Origin: Brevibacillus laterosporus
GTDB taxonomy: Bacteria > Bacillota > Bacilli > Brevibacillales > Brevibacillaceae
Assembly (NCBI GenBank): GCA_007833815.1
Contig: CP033464.1
Location: 4,706,001-4,770,000, forward strand
Length of the DNA stretch: 64,000 nt
Direction of reading: 5' to 3'
This document shows positions 14,372-24,889 of the stretch, piece after piece; the stretch's first letter is position 1; each line of letters starts with the position of its first letter. A program made the position numbers and the translations under genes. The notes beneath the pieces are model-generated. The model saw nothing but the letters and a program-made list of their open reading frames with translations, was not told where the DNA came from and did no database searches.

Positions 14372-14403
14372 ACAGGGAAGCGATCATAAAGTCGCTTCCC
14401 TGT
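14372..14403. terminator. perfect 12-bp hairpin between the deacetylase-like gene and mlpA
   Basis: ACAGGGAAGCGA pairs with TCGCTTCCCTGT around an eight-base loop. No T-run follows on the minus strand, so it may act as a weak terminator or an RNA-stabilising element rather than a full stop. Confidence 0.45.
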
Positions 14404-14497
14404 TGTACATGTTACTAATAAGCTATCAGCTTTCAATAGAAAATAACATGTCTTACTATAGCAAAAAATAGCGTCCGGTACAATATTCCACAGGATT

Positions 14498-15478
14498 CTA
14501 CGGTAAGCGACGGCTAGAAATTACCTCTGAAACTGTCGTTGGGCTTAGCCCTTTTTTCTCAGCCAGTGTCAACATTTGTTCCAATCCTTGAGCGGAAGAA
14601 GCAGTTGGATGCATCAATATGAGTACACCTCTATCCAGCTTCTTGCGAATGCGTTCCACCATTGTTCCAACCGGGGGGTTTTTCCAATCTACAGTATCTG
14701 CTGTCCAAAGAATCGTCTTCATCTGATAATCCTGATGAGCAATCTCAACGACACGTTGGTTAAAAGAACCGGACGGCGGTGCAAATAAATTAGGTTTAAT
14801 GCCGATTGTCTGTGTAATGATGTCTTGAGTTTTGCTAATCTCTTGGCGAATACGCGCTTCACCCAACTTGCTCATATCTGGATGAGAATACGCATGATTA
14901 CCTATTTCATGACCTCTGTCATAGATTTTCTTTGCTAGATCAGGATTTCGTTTGACCCAAGATCCATCTAGGAAAAAAGTTGTTTTTACTTTATGCCTAT
15001 CCAATGTATCAAGAATTTTATCGAGATATTCGTTACCCCACGCTACGTTAACCATGAAGCTGACCGCTTCTTTTTTGGGGTTACCCCGATAAATGGGGTG
15101 GGCTCCAAGCTGTTCTACCTGTACTTTTGGCATCTGTTCTTTAAAAACAATCGTGCTCTCATCCTGCTTGCCAGTTTTCTTCATTTGGGCAATTGTTGCG
15201 TTAATATCGATCACACGTCCGTTATATCCGGGAATTGCTTTCCAAACAGGATCAAGGTATGCATCCTGTGGTGCTTCTTCTCGCTCTTTTTGCCACTGCT
15301 CTATCTTTTCTCTAAATGGTTCCTCAATCGCTACCTTACCTTGTACTGGAGTTACGCCCACTTTTAATTGCGTCACATATGTACTAACTGGGGAAGAGGT
15401 TACTAATGCGAACAGTAACGCCCCACAAGCAGTAGCTACCATCATGTATTTTCTTGCTTTTTCGGGTTGTTTTTTCAC
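14498..15478 (-). CDS. polysaccharide deacetylase-like protein (YlxY type), probably catalytically altered
   Basis: A 326-residue protein with one N-terminal membrane helix (about residues 10-30) and a NodB-fold domain from about residue 130. HAYSHPDM (zinc histidines), a FAPPSGSF loop, a WTADTVDW strand and VLILMHPT are present. The first NodB motif (TFDDG, with the catalytic Asp) is replaced by VNVAWGN, and the Arg of the RPPYG motif is Ala, as I remember for B. subtilis YlxY at the same locus. It probably faces the outside of the membrane and may bind peptidoglycan rather than deacetylate it. Starts with GTG at 15478 after AAAGGTGAT. Confidence 0.85.
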   Translation of the reverse strand: MKKQPEKARKYMMVATACGALLFALVTSSPVSTYVTQLKVGVTPVQGKVAIEEPFREKIEQWQKEREEAPQDAYLDPVWKAIPGYNGRVIDINATIAQMKKTGKQDESTIVFKEQMPKVQVEQLGAHPIYRGNPKKEAVSFMVNVAWGNEYLDKILDTLDRHKVKTTFFLDGSWVKRNPDLAKKIYDRGHEIGNHAYSHPDMSKLGEARIRQEISKTQDIITQTIGIKPNLFAPPSGSFNQRVVEIAHQDYQMKTILWTADTVDWKNPPVGTMVERIRKKLDRGVLILMHPTASSAQGLEQMLTLAEKKGLSPTTVSEVISSRRLP

Positions 15479-15573
15479 GTTTTCATCACCTTTGCTTTTA
15501 TCTATCGAGTTCCTATCCCTTATTCTCTATCCTCTTTGTCCAATCTATGTAGGGAAAGTTCTCGATAGAAGCA

Positions 15574-15620
15574 AAAAAAGCTTGCACCCACATGGTTTCC
15601 CATGATCGGCAAAGCTTTTT
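15574..15620 (-). terminator. terminator after pnp
   Basis: AAAAAGCTTTGCC and GCAAGCTTTTTTT pair, with an inner CATGG/CCATG stem; the T-run follows on the minus strand. It lies 11 bases after the pnp stop codon. Confidence 0.8.
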
Positions 15621-15630
15621 GGCTTATCTA

Positions 15631-17751
15631 TTATTCAGTTGCTGGTGGTGCAGCTTGTGCTTGTTCTTTCAAAACGGCTTTACGAGAAATATTAACGCGG
15701 CCTTGGTCGTCAATCTCAGTTACTTTCACTAAGATTTTATCGCCAACAGCTACTACGTCTTCTGTTTTCGCTACGCGTTCTTCAGCCAATTGAGAAATGT
15801 GGCAAAGTCCTTCTTTACCCGCAAACAACTCAATGAAAGCCCCGTATTTTTCAACACGCTTAACAGTACCCAAGTAGGTTTGACCCACTTCTACTTCGCG
15901 CACCAAGTCTTCGATGATTTGTTTTGCACGTAGGTTCGCTTCCGCATTTGTGGATGCGATAAAGATACGGCCATCTTGCTCGATATCAATTTTAACGCCT
16001 GTTTCTTCAATGATCTTATTGATGATACGACCTTGTGGCCCGATAACATCACGAATTTTATCTGGGTTAATCGACATTGTCATGATTTTCGGTGCGTAAG
16101 GAGACAAGTGATCACGAGGACCATTGATCGTAGCCAGCATGCTTTCAAGAATATGCATTCTGCCTTCCTTCGCTTGCGTCAATGCTTGCTCTAGGATTTC
16201 ACGGTTGATACCCTCAATCTTGATATCCATTTGAAGAGCTGTAACACCTTCAGCCGTACCTGCTACTTTAAAGTCCATATCACCCAAATGATCTTCCATA
16301 CCTTGGATGTCTGTTAAGATGGAGAATTGTTCCCCGTTTGTATCCATAATCAAGCCCATTGCAATACCTGCAACCGGTGCTTTAATCGGTACCCCTGCAT
16401 CCATCAAAGCAAGTACGCTACCGCAGATGGAAGCTTGAGAGGTAGAACCATTGGATTCAATCACTTCAGATACTAGACGAATCGTGTATGGGAATTCTAC
16501 TTCATTAGGAATGATTGGCTCAATCGCTCTTTCACCTAATGCACCGTGACCGATTTCACGACGACCTGGAGGACGAAGTGGACGTGCTTCACCTACGCTG
16601 TATGGAGGGAAATTGTAATGGTGCATGAAGCGTTTTGTTTCTTCAAGACCAAGTCCGTCCAAGATTTGTACATCGCCAAGTGCTCCTAAAGTACAAACGC
16701 TAAGCGCTTGTGTTTGACCCCGTGTAAATAAACCAGAGCCATGCGTTCTAGGCAAAATGCCAACTTCGCTGGACAACGGACGAATTTCAGTTAGTCCACG
16801 ACCATCTGGACGTACTTTTTCATGCGTAATCAAACGGCGTACTTCTTCTTTAACCATGTTGTATAAAATTTCGCTAATCTCGCCTGCTCCTTCTGGATAC
16901 ACTTCAGCGAAATGTGCTTGTGTTTGAGCCTTGACAGTATCAATCGCTTCTGCACGAGCATGCTTCTCTTCTACACGAACGGCTTCACGTAAGCTGGCAT
17001 CAGCAAAAGCGCGAACAGCTTGATCAATTTCTTCGTCCACATTGTGCAATTTTACTTCCATCTTTTGCTTGCCGATCTCAGCTACGATTTCATTTTGGAA
17101 AGCAACGATTTTTTTGATGCAATCGTGACCAAACATGATCGCTTCTAACATGATTTCTTCTGGTACTTCTTTCGCACCAGCTTCCACCATGTTAATAGCG
17201 TCCATCGTACCTGCTACTACTAGATGAATGTCACTCTTCTCTTGCTCAGCAATCGTAGGGTTGATAATCAATTTACCATCTACACGACCTACAATAACAC
17301 CTGCAATTGGCCCATTAAATGGAATTTCAGATGTGCTTAATGCAGCAGAAGTACCAATCATCGCAGCGATTTCTGTTGAGCAATCCTGATCAACGGAAAG
17401 AACAGTATTTACTACTTGTACATCATTACGGAAACCTTCCAAGAATAAAGGACGAATTGGACGGTCAATCAATCGGCTCGCCAAAATGGCTCTCTCACTT
17501 GGGCGACCCTCTCTCTTAATAAATCCACCTGGAATTTTACCTACTGCATATAAGCGTTCTTCGTAGTTTACCGTTAATGGAAAGAAATCCAAATCCTTTG
17601 GTTCTTTAGAAACGGTAACCGCAGATAGAATGGTGGTATCTCCGTAACGCACTAAGACCGAACCATGCGCCTGTTTTGCAACTTTTCCAAACTCAAGCGT
17701 CAGTTTTCGGCCTGCTAAATCAAAGTCGAAAGTACGATATTGTTGCTCCAT
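15631..17751 (-). CDS. pnp: polyribonucleotide nucleotidyltransferase (PNPase)
   Basis: A 706-residue trimeric phosphorolytic 3'-5' exoribonuclease and degradosome enzyme. Two RNase PH-like domains (about residues 10-220 and 305-540) flank a helical domain; [20 protein letters not shown] and the catalytic region [12 protein letters not shown] are clear. A KH domain (about 550-610, [12 protein letters not shown]) and an S1 domain (about 620-690, [15 protein letters not shown]) follow. I choose ATG 17751 over the upstream ATG; GGAGG lies 12 bases before it. It is the neighbour of rpsO, as in most bacteria. Confidence 0.97.
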   Translation of the reverse strand: MEQQYRTFDFDLAGRKLTLEFGKVAKQAHGSVLVRYGDTTILSAVTVSKEPKDLDFFPLTVNYEERLYAVGKIPGGFIKREGRPSERAILASRLIDRPIRPLFLEGFRNDVQVVNTVLSVDQDCSTEIAAMIGTSAALSTSEIPFNGPIAGVIVGRVDGKLIINPTIAEQEKSDIHLVVAGTMDAINMVEAGAKEVPEEIMLEAIMFGHDCIKKIVAFQNEIVAEIGKQKMEVKLHNVDEEIDQAVRAFADASLREAVRVEEKHARAEAIDTVKAQTQAHFAEVYPEGAGEISEILYNMVKEEVRRLITHEKVRPDGRGLTEIRPLSSEVGILPRTHGSGLFTRGQTQALSVCTLGALGDVQILDGLGLEETKRFMHHYNFPPYSVGEARPLRPPGRREIGHGALGERAIEPIIPNEVEFPYTIRLVSEVIESNGSTSQASICGSVLALMDAGVPIKAPVAGIAMGLIMDTNGEQFSILTDIQGMEDHLGDMDFKVAGTAEGVTALQMDIKIEGINREILEQALTQAKEGRMHILESMLATINGPRDHLSPYAPKIMTMSINPDKIRDVIGPQGRIINKIIEETGVKIDIEQDGRIFIASTNAEANLRAKQIIEDLVREVEVGQTYLGTVKRVEKYGAFIELFAGKEGLCHISQLAEERVAKTEDVVAVGDKILVKVTEIDDQGRVNISRKAVLKEQAQAAPPATE

Positions 17752-17854
17752 TCTTTTAGCAGTCCTCCTTAAATAGACCATTGTCTAACATGATTCTTTT
17801 CTATCTCTATGTATTATTTCCTGCTGTGGCAGAAATAAAATAGATATGATAATA

Positions 17855-17882
17855 GAAAAAGCGGGAATTCACCCGCTTTTTC
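17855..17882 (-). terminator. terminator after rpsO
   Basis: AAAAAGCGGG and CCCGCTTTTT form a 10-bp stem with a six-base loop, ending in T's on both strands. It lies 12 bases after rpsO; pnp must be reached by readthrough, processing or its own promoter. Confidence 0.85.
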
Positions 17883-17893
17883 AGACGTGCCGA

Positions 17894-18163
17894 TTAACGG
17901 CGAAGACCAAGTTTGTCAACCAATGTACGATAACGAGCAACGTCGTTGTCTTTTAGGTAGCCTAAAAGGTTACGGCGTTGACCTACCATTTTCAATAGAC
18001 CACGACGGCTGTGGTGATCTTTCTTGTGTGTGCGTAGGTGTCCGTTAAGATTGTTGATGTTTTCCGTAAGAATCGCGATTTGAACCTCAGGAGATCCAGT
18101 ATCGTTATCATGTGTACGGAATTCGTTGATCAATTGAGTTTTACGCTCTTGAGTAAGTGCCAT
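17894..18163 (-). CDS. rpsO: 30S ribosomal protein S15
   Basis: This 89-residue protein is a full-length S15: [18 protein letters not shown], the [23 protein letters not shown]-binding helix-turn and the end [12 protein letters not shown]. It binds the 16S rRNA three-way junction and helps platform assembly. ATG at 18163, ribosome binding site GGAGGTGAG. It has its own promoter (18261-18290) and a leader of about 90 bases. Confidence 0.97.
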   Translation of the reverse strand: MALTQERKTQLINEFRTHDNDTGSPEVQIAILTENINNLNGHLRTHKKDHHSRRGLLKMVGQRRNLLGYLKDNDVARYRTLVDKLGLRR

Positions 18164-18260
18164 TCGTACTCACCTCCATTAAATTTCCCATTAGCTGAGC
18201 ATGCCGTCGGTGAGAATCGGACAGCCAAGCTAGAGGGTCGTTCTGCTTAGAACAGTACAG

Positions 18261-18290
18261 ATTATAGCATACTTTTTTTCAAAAAGTAAA
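18261..18290 (-). promoter_or_regulatory. promoter of rpsO
   Basis: TTTACT, 18 bases, TATAAT on the minus strand, with an extended -10 (TGC before TATAAT). Start expected near 18254. The leader can fold (for example AGCTTGGCT and CAGCTAAT regions). S15 is autoregulated through its leader in several bacteria; whether that holds here is not shown by the sequence alone. Confidence 0.7.
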
Positions 18291-18315
18291 GGGAATCATT
18301 CACTGAGCTAGTGAA

Positions 18316-19254
18316 TCACACCAACTTAGTAAATTTTTCTTTAGCAAAGTTCACATCTTGCTGGATTTGTGCGACAAGAGCTTCCACGCCAGAGAATTTA
18401 ATTTCATCTCGAATCATGAAGAGTAGCTCTACTTCTACATTTTTCCCATAAATCTCCTCTTTAAAACCCATAATATGAACTTCCAGCGATTTTTCTCGTT
18501 TTTCCAACTCAAAAGTCGGTTTAATTCCGATATTCATTACGCCATCATACGTTTGACCGTCTACGGTAATCCGAACGCCATATACACCATTTTTCCCAAT
18601 TAAATAAGGCTCGTCCACACCGACATTGGCAGTAGGAAATCCAATGGTTCGCCCACGCTTATCTCCGTGAATAACCGTTCCCTTTACTTTATAAGGACGC
18701 CCTAGAAGATGACGCACTTGCTCCACTTCTCCTTGATGCAAATATTCCCGAATAATGGTGCTACTTACCTTTTCACCTAAACGATTCACAGGCCCAATGA
18801 CGTCTACCGAATATCGATCTTTGCTTAATTCTAATAACGTCTGTGTTGTACCCATGCCTCGATAAGCAAACGTATTGTCAAAGCCTACCACAATATGCTT
18901 TACCTGAAGAGGCAGAATTACTTCTTCCACGAAATCTTCAGGATAGATAGAGGAGAAGCCAATGTCAAATTGCATGACGAAGACAATGTCTACTCCCATT
19001 TTTTCAAATTGCTCCAGCTTATCATCCAACGGGGTGATGTATTGAGAATAACCACTTCTCCCTAGCACTTCACGCGGATGTGGATCAAAGGTCAAGACAC
19101 CACTTTTCAGTCCGTGAGTTTGGGCATAATCAATCGCTCGCTGGATGACGCGACGATGCCCAATGTGAACACCATCGAAGTATCCCATGGCGACCGCGCA
19201 TGGTTGTAATTTGATCTCAGATGAAAGCGGATAGGATAGTCGTATTATGTTCAA
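18316..19254 (-). CDS. ribF: bifunctional riboflavin kinase/FAD synthetase
   Basis: A 312-residue enzyme making FMN and FAD from riboflavin. The N-terminal adenylyltransferase domain carries GYFDGVHIGHRRVI (HxGH motif, about residues 25-38), and the C-terminal flavokinase domain has GRTIGFPTANV (about residues 196-206). The start is best placed at TTG 19254, six bases after GAGGTG; the longer open frame overlaps truB and has no family-like sequence. The length agrees with B. subtilis RibC. It directly follows truB. Confidence 0.94.
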   Translation of the reverse strand: MNIIRLSYPLSSEIKLQPCAVAMGYFDGVHIGHRRVIQRAIDYAQTHGLKSGVLTFDPHPREVLGRSGYSQYITPLDDKLEQFEKMGVDIVFVMQFDIGFSSIYPEDFVEEVILPLQVKHIVVGFDNTFAYRGMGTTQTLLELSKDRYSVDVIGPVNRLGEKVSSTIIREYLHQGEVEQVRHLLGRPYKVKGTVIHGDKRGRTIGFPTANVGVDEPYLIGKNGVYGVRITVDGQTYDGVMNIGIKPTFELEKREKSLEVHIMGFKEEIYGKNVEVELLFMIRDEIKFSGVEALVAQIQQDVNFAKEKFTKLV

Positions 19255-19264
19255 AGTCCCCACC

Positions 19265-20194
19265 TCATGTGCGAAAAACTTTTTCTGGTTTGGCATATAG
19301 ACCGCGTTGGCTCTTATATACCTTGTGAATACCAAGTAACTGGTCATTACTATACAAACAAATGAGCTTTCCTTCCTCAACTTGACAACCTGGCAAACCT
19401 GTTTCCAAACCATTTAGTACAGCCTTAGCTCTATCTGCCGCAATTTCATAGCGAGGCAAATAAGATAAAGCTTCTCCAATCGGAATAACAAGTTGCTCAA
19501 TGCTCTTCGTAGTCTGCTCCTTGTTCATTCTTGCTTCCAATTCTTCAAACGTTACAGCCTGTTCCATCGTAAATGGTCCGCTTTTGACACGAATTAACTT
19601 AGCCATATGCGCAGGATACCCCAGTTTCTCTCCGAGGTCAACACATAAGGTGCGCATATACGTCCCTTTGGAGCAAAGACAATAAAACGAGACATCTACG
19701 TACTCTTCGGTAGATTCTATCTCATGTAGTTGTAATTCATAAAGAGTAACCTCGCGAGCCTTTCGCTCAATGGTAATACCTTCACGAGCTAAATCGTATA
19801 ATCGTTGTCCATTTACCTTAATGGCAGAATACATCGGAGGGACTTGCTCTATTGTTCCAAGCATTTCTTCCAATGCAGCTTCCACGCGTTCTCTAGTAAT
19901 GGTCGTAGCATCCACCTTGGCTGTCTCCAATACGTCGCCAGAGGCATCCTCGGTAGTTGTAGTTGAACCGATACGCATGATTACTTCATACGCTTTTGGC
20001 AGCTCCTGCAAATACTCCACAATTCGCGTTGCGTGGTTTATACATATAGGTAACACACCCGTCACATCTGGATCTAGTGTACCAGTATGCCCCACTTTTT
20101 TCGTTTGAAAAATCCGGCGAATTCTTGCAACACAATCATGTGAAGTCATTCCAGCCGGTTTATGTAAAACGAGAACACCATGTTGCTCACTCAT
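19265..20194 (-). CDS. truB: tRNA pseudouridine(55) synthase
   Basis: A 309-residue enzyme that makes pseudouridine 55 in the T-loop of tRNAs. It begins GVLVLHKPAGMTSHD; the catalytic Asp is in HTGTLDPDVTGVLPI (about residue 42), and CSKGTYMRTLC and a C-terminal PUA-like end are visible. ATG 20194 is one base after the nrnA stop codon, with GGAG inside the end of nrnA, so translation is probably coupled. Confidence 0.95.
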   Translation of the reverse strand: MSEQHGVLVLHKPAGMTSHDCVARIRRIFQTKKVGHTGTLDPDVTGVLPICINHATRIVEYLQELPKAYEVIMRIGSTTTTEDASGDVLETAKVDATTITRERVEAALEEMLGTIEQVPPMYSAIKVNGQRLYDLAREGITIERKAREVTLYELQLHEIESTEEYVDVSFYCLCSKGTYMRTLCVDLGEKLGYPAHMAKLIRVKSGPFTMEQAVTFEELEARMNKEQTTKSIEQLVIPIGEALSYLPRYEIAADRAKAVLNGLETGLPGCQVEEGKLICLYSNDQLLGIHKVYKSQRGLYAKPEKVFRT

Positions 20195-20195
20195 A

Positions 20196-21185
20196 TCATT
20201 CCACTCCAAGCACTTGATCTACCAATCGCCAAACAGATTCCTTCGCCTGTTCCAGTGTTACACCTTTCATGGTGCACCCTGCTGCGCGGGCATGTCCACC
20301 GCCACCGATGCTCTTGGCTAGCTGAGCCACATCTACCTGCGCACGAGAACGGAAACTAATTTTAATAATGCCTTCTTCTACTTCGGTTAAAAAGATACCG
20401 ACCTCGACACCCTCAATATTACGCCCATAATTGACAATGCCACCGGTATCGTCATTGGTTGAATTTGTTTCCAAAAAGTCCTGTTTCGATATCTGTATAG
20501 TAGCAACGAGTCCATTATTTGTAAGCTCAAGAGATCCTAAGGCACGCTTGAGAATCTGCACGTGCTTTAACGTAATGCTCTCTAGACAACGCTCTGCAAT
20601 TTCAGCTGAAGCCACACCATAGGTAAGAAGATGAGAAGCAACCTCCATGACATGCGGTGTCGTATTGGAATAGCGAAATCCACCTGTGTCCGTAAGTAAC
20701 CCAGTATAGATGCAAGTTGCAATCTCTTTTGTTAATGAAAATGAGGCAGCAGCACACCAATCATACATAATCTCTGCTGTAGCAGCAGCATGAGGAATAA
20801 TAATATTGAATGTACCAAATGCATCATTGGTGGGATGATGGTCAATATTTAGAATTTGTGCGTCTGGAGCAAACAAATGAGTAACTTCTCCCATCCGACT
20901 GCTATCTGCCGCGTCTACAGCGATAACGCAAGAAAATTTCTCGTCCACAGTTTGTTCAGATAGATTGATGATGTTGTTAAAGCGTGGCAAAAAGGAGAAC
21001 ATCTCAGTTGTAGATCCTTGGTTTACAATCACATAACTCTTGCCCAGCTGTTCTAATAAAAGAGCCATAGCAAGAGCAGAGCCCGTCGTGTCACCATCAG
21101 GGTTTACGTGGGAAATAATTAAGAAACGCTCGTTTTCACGAACAAAACGAGCGGCATCTAAGAAAACAGTTTGATCGATATTCAT
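20196..21185 (-). CDS. nrnA: DHH-family oligoribonuclease/pAp phosphatase
   Basis: A 329-residue nanoRNase that degrades 2-5-mers of RNA and dephosphorylates 3'-phosphoadenosine 5'-phosphate. The DHH domain has SHVNPDGDTTGS and the signature DHHPTND (about residue 120); the DHHA1 domain ends with SIGGGGHARAAG, binding substrate. Start chosen at ATG 21185 (AAGGAGAG nine bases upstream), which overlaps the rbfA end region; the open frame extending to 21287 runs inside rbfA. The gene sits between rbfA and truB, an insertion compared with B. subtilis. Confidence 0.93.
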   Translation of the reverse strand: MNIDQTVFLDAARFVRENERFLIISHVNPDGDTTGSALAMALLLEQLGKSYVIVNQGSTTEMFSFLPRFNNIINLSEQTVDEKFSCVIAVDAADSSRMGEVTHLFAPDAQILNIDHHPTNDAFGTFNIIIPHAAATAEIMYDWCAAASFSLTKEIATCIYTGLLTDTGGFRYSNTTPHVMEVASHLLTYGVASAEIAERCLESITLKHVQILKRALGSLELTNNGLVATIQISKQDFLETNSTNDDTGGIVNYGRNIEGVEVGIFLTEVEEGIIKISFRSRAQVDVAQLAKSIGGGGHARAAGCTMKGVTLEQAKESVWRLVDQVLGVE

Positions 21186-21186
21186 C

Positions 21187-21549
21187 CTACTTCTCTCCTT
21201 CATTTGGGGAGATTTCACGCAAAAGGTTATCGATTTTATTTCCGTAATCAATGGAAGCATCCAGTTTAAATAGAAGTTCAGGTACATGTCTTAACTTGAT
21301 ACGACGTCCCACTTCCGTACGAAGAAAGCCTTTTGCTTTTTGCAAACCTCTCAGCGTATCCTCACGTTTGCTTTCATCTCCAAAAACACTGATAAACACT
21401 TTTGCTTGTTGAAGGTCACTAGTTACTTCCACATCTGTTACTGTTACAAAACCGATGCGTGGATCTTTCATTTCACGTTGCAATAGAACGCTCAATTCTT
21501 TTTTGATCTCTTCACTTACGCGACTCATTCGGGTTTTATTCATGCTCAT
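21187..21549 (-). CDS. rbfA: ribosome-binding factor A
   Basis: A 120-residue KH-fold protein that binds the immature 30S subunit near the 5' end of 16S r[43 protein letters not shown] and the [20 protein letters not shown] end are characteristic. ATG 21549 is about eight bases after GGAGG; the GTG at 21558 lies within the ribosome binding site and is unlikely. Confidence 0.95.
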   Translation of the reverse strand: MSMNKTRMSRVSEEIKKELSVLLQREMKDPRIGFVTVTDVEVTSDLQQAKVFISVFGDESKREDTLRGLQKAKGFLRTEVGRRIKLRHVPELLFKLDASIDYGNKIDNLLREISPNEGEK

Positions 21550-21577
21550 TATGTTCACCTCCGAACGTAATCGTAGC

Positions 21578-21859
21578 TTAGTCGTAGTATTCCGTATCCG
21601 CCCGAATTAACTCTACGTCGGAAAATGTTTCTACAAACCGCACGATGGTGGTAATTTCCTTTTGCAAAAAGGAGTATTCATTGGCAACGGCAGCTACCTC
21701 AAGTAAGGTACGCTGCCATTGCTCGTGAAAATCTATTTCGGCAATTGATACATTGTACTTATGCCGAATTTGACCCATGACGCTTTTAATAATTGAACGT
21801 TTTTCCTTTAGAGAGCTTGTATAGGGCATAAACAGTTCTAACTGCGTCACAGCTACCAC
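21578..21859 (-). CDS. ylxP: DUF503 family protein YlxP
   Basis: A 93-residue protein ([20 protein letters not shown], then [16 protein letters not shown]) of the DUF503/YlxP family, regularly found between infB and rbfA. Homologues affect ribosome maturation, but no enzymatic role is known. Its GTG start at 21859 shares a base with the infB stop (TAGTG), so it is probably translated by reinitiation; no strong ribosome binding site is seen. Confidence 0.9.
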   Translation of the reverse strand: MVAVTQLELFMPYTSSLKEKRSIIKSVMGQIRHKYNVSIAEIDFHEQWQRTLLEVAAVANEYSFLQKEITTIVRFVETFSDVELIRADTEYYD

Positions 21860-24279
21860 TAGGCTTTAACTTCAACCATAATGAAGGCTTCAATGATGTC
21901 GCCCTCTTTAATGTCAGTGAAACGCTCTAGAGTAACACCGCACTCATAGTTCGTTGCTACTTCTTTCACATCGTCTTTGAAACGTTTTAGCGTATCTAAT
22001 TTACCTTCATAAATAACTACGCCTTCACGAATCAAACGAGCACCTGCATCACGGCTTAACTTACCTTCCGTTACGTAGCAACCTGCGATTGTACCCACTT
22101 TAGATACTTTGAAGATTTGACGAGCTTCCGCTTGGCCGATGATCTCCTCTTTGTATACAGGATCAAGCATCCCTTTCAACGCGGATTCAATCTCTTCGAT
22201 AACTGTGTAAATAACGCGGTGTAGACGGATATCAATCTTCTCTTGTTCAGCCATGCTACGTGCATTAGGCTCAGGACGAACATTGAAACCAATAATGATC
22301 GCATTAGATGCATTCGCTAAAGTAACGTCTGACTCAGTAATCGCACCAGCACCTGTATGAATAACCTTCACACGAGTACCATTGACTTCAATTTTCTCAA
22401 GAGAACCGCGTAGGGCTTCTACAGAACCTTGAACGTCTGCTTTAATGATTAAGTTCAATTCTTTAATATCGCCTTCCTGGATTTGAGTGAACAAATCATC
22501 CAAGGAGACACGAGCGCTTGCACGACGCTCAGAATCACGTTGTTTAACTGCACGAGATTCACCAATTGAACGAGCTTTCTTTTCATCTTCAAATACCATG
22601 AACTGATCGCCAGCTTGAGGTACATCATTCAAACCAGTGATTTCAATTGGCATGGACGGTGGTGCTTCTTTAATACGACGACCTTTGTCGTTCACCATCG
22701 CACGTATGCGACCAAAAGCAGAACCTACAACGATTGGATCTCCGACACGCAACGTACCATGTTGAACCAATACAGTTGCAACCGGTCCGCGTCCTTTATC
22801 CAATTCAGCCTCGACAACTGTACCACGAGCACGCTTGTCAGGGTTTGCTTTCAATTCTTGTACTTCAGATACCAATAGAATGTATTCTAGAAGCTCTTCA
22901 ATACCTGAACGTTGTTTCGCAGATAGCGGGCAGAAAATTGTTTCGCCGCCCCACTCTTCAGCTACTAATTCGTATTTCATTAATTCTTGCTTAACACGAT
23001 CTAGATCAGCGCCTACTTTATCGATTTTGTTGACAGCAACGATAATCGGAACATTTGCCGCTTTCGCATGGCTAATTGCTTCAATCGTTTGTGGTTTAAC
23101 ACCATCATCAGCAGCAACAACTAGGATCGTGATATCCGTAACTTGAGCACCACGAGCACGCATCGTTGTAAAAGCGGCGTGACCAGGCGTATCCAAGAAT
23201 GTAATCTTCTTACCTTTAATCTCAACTTGGTATGCACCAATATGCTGTGTGATACCACCAGCTTCTCCAGCAACTACATTTGTAGAGCGGATTGCATCTA
23301 GTAACGTTGTTTTACCATGGTCAACGTGACCCATAATCGTAACAACTGGTGGGCGTTCGCTTAGCTCTTCGTCTGTATCTACCTCAGCGAGTGTTTCGAA
23401 GTTAATTTCATCAATGATAATTTTTTCTTCTACTTCTACACCGTAGTCAGTACAAATTAGTTCAATGGTATCTCTATCTAGATCTTGGTTGATCGTAGCC
23501 ATAATACCCAAAGCGAACAGCTTTTTAATGATTTCTGCTGGTTCTCTTCTTAGCTTTTTGCCCAATTCGTTCGCAGTAAGTGACTCTGTAAACGTAATTT
23601 TGCTTGGCAATTCATAAACAGGACGCGGTGCAGGAGTGTGTCCACCTTGACGTCCGTTATTTTGGCGTCTTTGGTTTTTGTTAAACTGCGGTCCTTTTCT
23701 GTTATCTTCGAAGGTTTTTTTAACTTGTGGAGCCTTCTTAATTTTTTCGCGTTTTTCCATTCCAACCTTAGCTGGAATTTTTGCTTTGTCTGCTAAAGTT
23801 TCTTCTTTGCGTTCTGCGTCAACGTTGGCAGTTTGCGGTTTTACTTCTGTTTGTTTTGCATCTTGTTTTTTGTTTTGCGTCATAGTATTTGCTCTTCGCT
23901 CCTGATTCTTCCCCTGATTTTGGTTTTGCGTGCCTCTGCCTTGTACTTGAGCGGAGGTTTTACCAGCAGCATTTGCAATTTGCGGTTTTTGGCCGTCTTG
24001 TTTGGGGGAGTTTTCCGATTGGGATGTGGCTCGCGCCTCGCTGCTTGATTTGGTTTGTGGCTTTTCTTGCTTTGGCTGTTGCACTTGTTTTGCCTGGGTG
24101 TTACCACTGGAAGCATTTGCTCGTAAATTTGCCAAATGTTGTTCCAATTTTTGTACCGTTTCTTCGTCCATAATACTCATGTGATTGCTGACATCTATAT
24201 TGATTCTCTTCAAGAGAGTAACAATTTCCTTACTGCTCATGTTATGTTTCTTTGCGTATTCGTATACGCGTGTCTTCAT
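21859..24279 (-). CDS. infB: translation initiation factor IF-2
   Basis: An 806-residue GTPase that brings initiator tRNA to the 30S subunit. Residues 1-50 form an IF2_N domain; about 55-230 is a low-complexity Gln/Asn/Lys-rich linker, longer than usual for Bacillus (total about 716 there). After a second IF2_N comes the G domain with [15 protein letters not shown] (about residue 316), [11 protein letters not shown] and NKIDK, then domains II-IV ending [17 protein letters not shown] 24279 follows AGGGGTG. Several long opposite-strand ORFs in the linker are codon-bias artefacts. Confidence 0.97.
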   Translation of the reverse strand: MKTRVYEYAKKHNMSSKEIVTLLKRINIDVSNHMSIMDEETVQKLEQHLANLRANASSGNTQAKQVQQPKQEKPQTKSSSEARATSQSENSPKQDGQKPQIANAAGKTSAQVQGRGTQNQNQGKNQERRANTMTQNKKQDAKQTEVKPQTANVDAERKEETLADKAKIPAKVGMEKREKIKKAPQVKKTFEDNRKGPQFNKNQRRQNNGRQGGHTPAPRPVYELPSKITFTESLTANELGKKLRREPAEIIKKLFALGIMATINQDLDRDTIELICTDYGVEVEEKIIIDEINFETLAEVDTDEELSERPPVVTIMGHVDHGKTTLLDAIRSTNVVAGEAGGITQHIGAYQVEIKGKKITFLDTPGHAAFTTMRARGAQVTDITILVVAADDGVKPQTIEAISHAKAANVPIIVAVNKIDKVGADLDRVKQELMKYELVAEEWGGETIFCPLSAKQRSGIEELLEYILLVSEVQELKANPDKRARGTVVEAELDKGRGPVATVLVQHGTLRVGDPIVVGSAFGRIRAMVNDKGRRIKEAPPSMPIEITGLNDVPQAGDQFMVFEDEKKARSIGESRAVKQRDSERRASARVSLDDLFTQIQEGDIKELNLIIKADVQGSVEALRGSLEKIEVNGTRVKVIHTGAGAITESDVTLANASNAIIIGFNVRPEPNARSMAEQEKIDIRLHRVIYTVIEEIESALKGMLDPVYKEEIIGQAEARQIFKVSKVGTIAGCYVTEGKLSRDAGARLIREGVVIYEGKLDTLKRFKDDVKEVATNYECGVTLERFTDIKEGDIIEAFIMVEVKA

Positions 24280-24293
24280 GTAATCACCCCTTG

Positions 24294-24602
24294 TTATGGA
24301 TTAGGTGTGAGAAGGTTCTCCATGCTCTTTGCCATCCTACTATCTGTGATGGCGATCGAGACTCGAGCTTCTTTACCAATCGCACTTCCAAGTTCGTACC
24401 TGGTCGAAAGCGAATAACAAGGCACCTTATAATACAGGCATTTGTCGGACACTTTCTTGGTCGTGTTAGCTGATGCATCTGTAGCCAGAAGGACAAGCTT
24501 TGCCTGTCCGTTACGAACTCCATTGATCACGAGACCTTCACCCGTTATTACTTTGCCTGCACGCATGGCCAACCCTAGCAATTGCGCTACTTTTTGATTC
24601 AT
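24294..24602 (-). CDS. ylxQ: L7Ae-family RNA-binding protein YlxQ
   Basis: A 102-residue K-turn RNA-binding protein like B. subtilis Ylx[33 protein letters not shown] and the [15 protein letters not shown] helix. The ATG at 24602 overlaps the ylxR stop (ATGA); the open frame extends seven codons upstream with no better signal. Position between ylxR and infB is conserved. Its RNA partner is not known. Confidence 0.92.
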   Translation of the reverse strand: MNQKVAQLLGLAMRAGKVITGEGLVINGVRNGQAKLVLLATDASANTTKKVSDKCLYYKVPCYSLSTRYELGSAIGKEARVSIAITDSRMAKSMENLLTPNP

Positions 24603-24889
24603 TTCCCCATCATCTCCAGCCATTTCTCGCGGAAGTTATCGTATTGTTCCTGTGAAATGCTGGTGTTTAGCGCACGTTCCAAAACTTTTTTCCATTTCCC
24701 AGCAGTGAAAGTATCTGGTGTGCGGCAGCTTTCTTTTTGACAAACATAGGTGCCGCGTCCGGACGCCCTTCCGCTTGGATCAATCAAAATTTGCTCATCC
24801 GGCGTGCGAACGACGCGTAGCAATTCCTTCTTCGGGTACATTTCCTGACAAACGATGCATTTACGCAACGGAACTTTTTTTACTTTCAT
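24599..24889 (-). CDS. ylxR: YlxR family RNA-binding protein
   Basis: A 96-residue protein with RKCIVCQEMYPKKELLRVVR and SGRGTYVCQKESC, the conserved core of the YlxR/DUF448 family. Homologues bind nucleic acid; the B. subtilis protein (RnpM) has been reported to modulate RNase P. It overlaps nusA by four bases and ylxQ by four, so the three are coupled. Confidence 0.93.
   Translation of the reverse strand: MKVKKVPLRKCIVCQEMYPKKELLRVVRTPDEQILIDPSGRASGRGTYVCQKESCRTPDTFTAGKWKKVLERALNTSISQEQYDNFREKWLEMMGK

Noticed and set aside
23678..24523. Several long ORFs on both strands opposite or across infB and ylxQ
   Set aside because: They come from the repetitive Gln/Asn/Lys codons of the IF-2 linker; none has a ribosome binding site or recognisable sequence.
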